A DNA stretch of 64,000 nucleotides from Procambarus clarkii (taxonomy: Eukaryota > Arthropoda > Malacostraca > Decapoda > Cambaridae), in the NCBI RefSeq assembly GCF_040958095.1, contig NC_091156.1, positions 23,987,729 to 24,051,728 of the forward strand. Reading direction: 5' to 3'. Of this stretch, positions 62,340-64,000 are shown in pieces. Position numbers and translations under genes: made by a program. The notes beneath the pieces are model-generated. The model was not told where the DNA came from. It ran no database searches and was given only the letters and a program-made list of their open reading frames with translations. The stretch's first letter is position 1; each line of letters opens with the position of its first letter.

Positions 62340-64000
62340 ATGGGAATTGATTTGGAGGAAGGAGGTAATAAAAGTATGTGTTTGTGGGAGAAAGGAATTG
62401 GCAAAACGATCAGGGAAAGAGAAGGTCCGCAAAATAACAATTCACTTAGGGTATATTACACTAACAGTAGAAGTCTAAGAAATAAAATTAACGAATTAAA
62501 TGCTCTTGTCTGCACAGAAAAAATAGATATTATTGCACTTACCGAAACGTGGATGAATGTAGAAAATAGAGAACTATTAGCTGAATATCAAATATATGGA
62601 TTTAAACTATTTCACACAGATAGATATATTAGACGAGGAGGTGGAGTAGCCATATATGTTAGGGACAATTTGAAATGTAGTCTCAAAGAGGGAATCAAAA
62701 CAGAGCCACACACAGAAACTATTTGGATTGAATTAAACGAAAAAGCTAATAATATTATAATAGGAGTAATATATAGGCCACCAAATTTAGACAGAATGGA
62801 AGCAAAGCATCTATGGGATGAAATATCTAGAGCATCTAGATCTAACAGTATTTATGTCATGGGTGACTTTAATTTTAGCGGAATAAACTGGTTGAACAAA
62901 ACAGGGAATAGTGAAGCAGAAGATTTTCTAGAATTAATTGACGATTGCTTTCTTACGCAACACATTAAGGAACCAACACGGGAAAATAATATTTTAGATT
63001 TAGTGTTAACTAACAGGGAAACGCAAATTAATGACATCGAAATAGGGAGTGAGCTAGGGAGCAGTGATCACAAAGAAATCAGATTTAGCATAGAATGGAA
63101 TAGACCAGTAGGAGAAAATTCTGTTAAAGTGCCAGATTTTCGAAAAGCTGATTTTAATAGCCTAAGAAATTTTTTGGGTCAAATTGATTGGAAAGTCTTG
63201 GGTATGGGGTGTGGGCCGGTCTTGGAGCGAGACATGAACCCAGCGATAGGTGACTTAAATGGGGATTTCGATGTGGATTCAATATATAACTTATTTAAGA
63301 ATATTCTAAACAAAGCACAGGAACGTAGTATACCATACAAATTGAATAGATCGAATACTAATGACCCAAAGCGGATAACAAAGAATTTTAAGAACCTTAT
63401 AGGTAAAAAGAGAGCTTGGTACAAAAGGATTAAAAATGGGGAGGTCACTTTAGAACAGGAATTCGTACAACTGGTTAGAAATGTTAAAAAAGAGATAAGG
63501 AAAGCAAAAAGAAACTATGAAGTTCGCACAGCAGGGCAAGCAAAGACAAATCCTAAAGGGTTTTTTCAGTTATATCGTACTAAGACTAGGGAAAGGATAG
63601 GTCCATTAAAAACTGAGACAGGTCAAATAACAGATAGTGATGAAGAGATGAGTAGTATTTTTAATAAATATTTTGTATCTGTATTTACTAAAGAGGAACT
63701 TATCAATATGCCTTCAGCCGAACAAGTCTATGTGGGTGGGGACGAGGACAGGTTGACGAGTTTAGCAGTTACCAGGGAGGATGTTCTTAAACAAATAGTA
63801 AAACTCAAACCAAACAAATTCCCAGGGCCGGATGAAGTGTTTGCCAGGGTGCTTAAAGAATGCAAAGAGGAGCTTTGTGACCCACTGTCAACCATATTTA
63901 ATAAATCAATAGAGTCAGGCAGAGTGCCAGAGTTTTGGAAAGTTGCTAATGTGATACCAGTTTTTAAGAAAGGAGATAGATCACTTGCGTCTAACTATCG
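62340..64000 (+). CDS. L2 ORF2: endonuclease-reverse transcriptase (partial at window end)
   Basis: The frame is open for all 553 complete codons to the window edge. It begins MGIDLEEGGNKSMCLW. The endonuclease has TNSRSLRNKINEL, IIALTETWMN, RGGGVAIYVRDNLK, VIYRPPN, VMGDFNF, ILDLVLTN and S-S-D-H-K-E-I, all the expected catalytic and binding motifs. A basic linker follows (RKAKRNYE), then the start of the RT with KPNKFPGPDEV, PEFWKVANVIPVFKKGD and SLASNYR. The catalytic YxDD lies beyond the window. It would nick target DNA and copy L2 RNA. Probably from a recently active element. Confidence 0.9.
   Translation, partial: MGIDLEEGGNKSMCLWEKGIGKTIREREGPQNNNSLRVYYTNSRSLRNKINELNALVCTEKIDIIALTETWMNVENRELLAEYQIYGFKLFHTDRYIRRGGGVAIYVRDNLKCSLKEGIKTEPHTETIWIELNEKANNIIIGVIYRPPNLDRMEAKHLWDEISRASRSNSIYVMGDFNFSGINWLNKTGNSEAEDFLELIDDCFLTQHIKEPTRENNILDLVLTNRETQINDIEIGSELGSSDHKEIRFSIEWNRPVGENSVKVPDFRKADFNSLRNFLGQIDWKVLGMGCGPVLERDMNPAIGDLNGDFDVDSIYNLFKNILNKAQERSIPYKLNRSNTNDPKRITKNFKNLIGKKRAWYKRIKNGEVTLEQEFVQLVRNVKKEIRKAKRNYEVRTAGQAKTNPKGFFQLYRTKTRERIGPLKTETGQITDSDEEMSSIFNKYFVSVFTKEELINMPSAEQVYVGGDEDRLTSLAVTREDVLKQIVKLKPNKFPGPDEVFARVLKECKEELCDPLSTIFNKSIESGRVPEFWKVANVIPVFKKGDRSLASNY

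Larger units (their letters stand above)
60540..64000 (+). mobile_element. L2-type LINE, apparently intact, running off the window
   Basis: Layout: putative 5' UTR with two tandem arrays, ORF1 (SGNH type), an 11-nt gap, then ORF2. No stop or frameshift is found in either frame within the window. The 5' boundary is uncertain. Confidence 0.75.

Noticed and set aside
1-64000. Host protein-coding genes
   Set aside because: I looked for spliced or single-exon host genes between elements and saw no recognisable domain outside mobile-element families. Small exons cannot be excluded without homology searches.

Overview
This window looks like transposon-dense intergenic DNA from an arthropod genome, most likely a decapod crustacean. 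That placement is an inference from the mix of families present (CR1/L2, I and RTE LINEs, DIRS-type tyrosine-recombinase elements, BEL/Pao, tRNA SINEs, long minisatellites); no species-diagnostic gene is visible. I found no convincing host protein-coding gene, rRNA gene or functional tRNA gene. Almost every open frame belongs to a mobile element, to a relic of one, or to a minisatellite that happens to lack stop codons.

Region 1 (1-17,850) is a relic of a Tigger/pogo-like DNA transposase split by one long CR1-type LINE (family 'CR1-A', about 220-17,231). That LINE is itself split by four later insertions: a young I-group LINE (484-5,735, perfect 15-bp target duplication), an older I-like LINE in reverse (6,273-9,025), an RTE LINE in reverse (9,804-12,212, 12-bp target duplication) and a 5'-truncated CR1-A copy (13,802-15,124). 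Removing them leaves a CR1-A of about 5.3 kb.

Region 2 (17,853-22,569) holds a decayed CR1-B copy, an L2-type reverse transcriptase scrap, a tRNA-derived SINE and a BEL/Pao gag fragment. Region 3 (22,570-about 36,215) is a DIRS/Ngaro-like tyrosine-recombinase retrotransposon on the minus strand (gag, RT-RNase H, recombinase). Its complex terminal repeats have been split by a nearly complete CR1-B (23,594-31,365), which in turn carries an ORF1-only LINE derivative and a second SINE.

Region 4 (36,216-41,043) is AT-rich, with diverged roughly 200-bp satellite-like modules, LINE tails, another SINE and a 475-bp duplication around a CR1-B tail. Region 5 (41,044-60,020) is a field of one 30-bp minisatellite family in both orientations. 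It is interrupted by an I-like LINE that contains a complete 10.4-kb BEL/Pao element (41,785-52,163) with 1.6-kb LTRs, and by a CR1-A copy (52,945-55,697). The BEL element carries, between its primer-binding region and gag, an extra 181-codon ORF with every signature block of an SGNH hydrolase; this is the most unusual observation here. The 30-bp unit also occurs in the 3' UTR of the I-like LINEs, which suggests that a LINE tail seeded the minisatellite.

Region 6 (60,021-64,000) begins an apparently intact L2-type LINE. It has tandem 47-bp and 20-bp arrays as a putative 5' UTR, a coiled-coil plus SGNH-esterase ORF1, and an ORF2 that stays open to the window edge.
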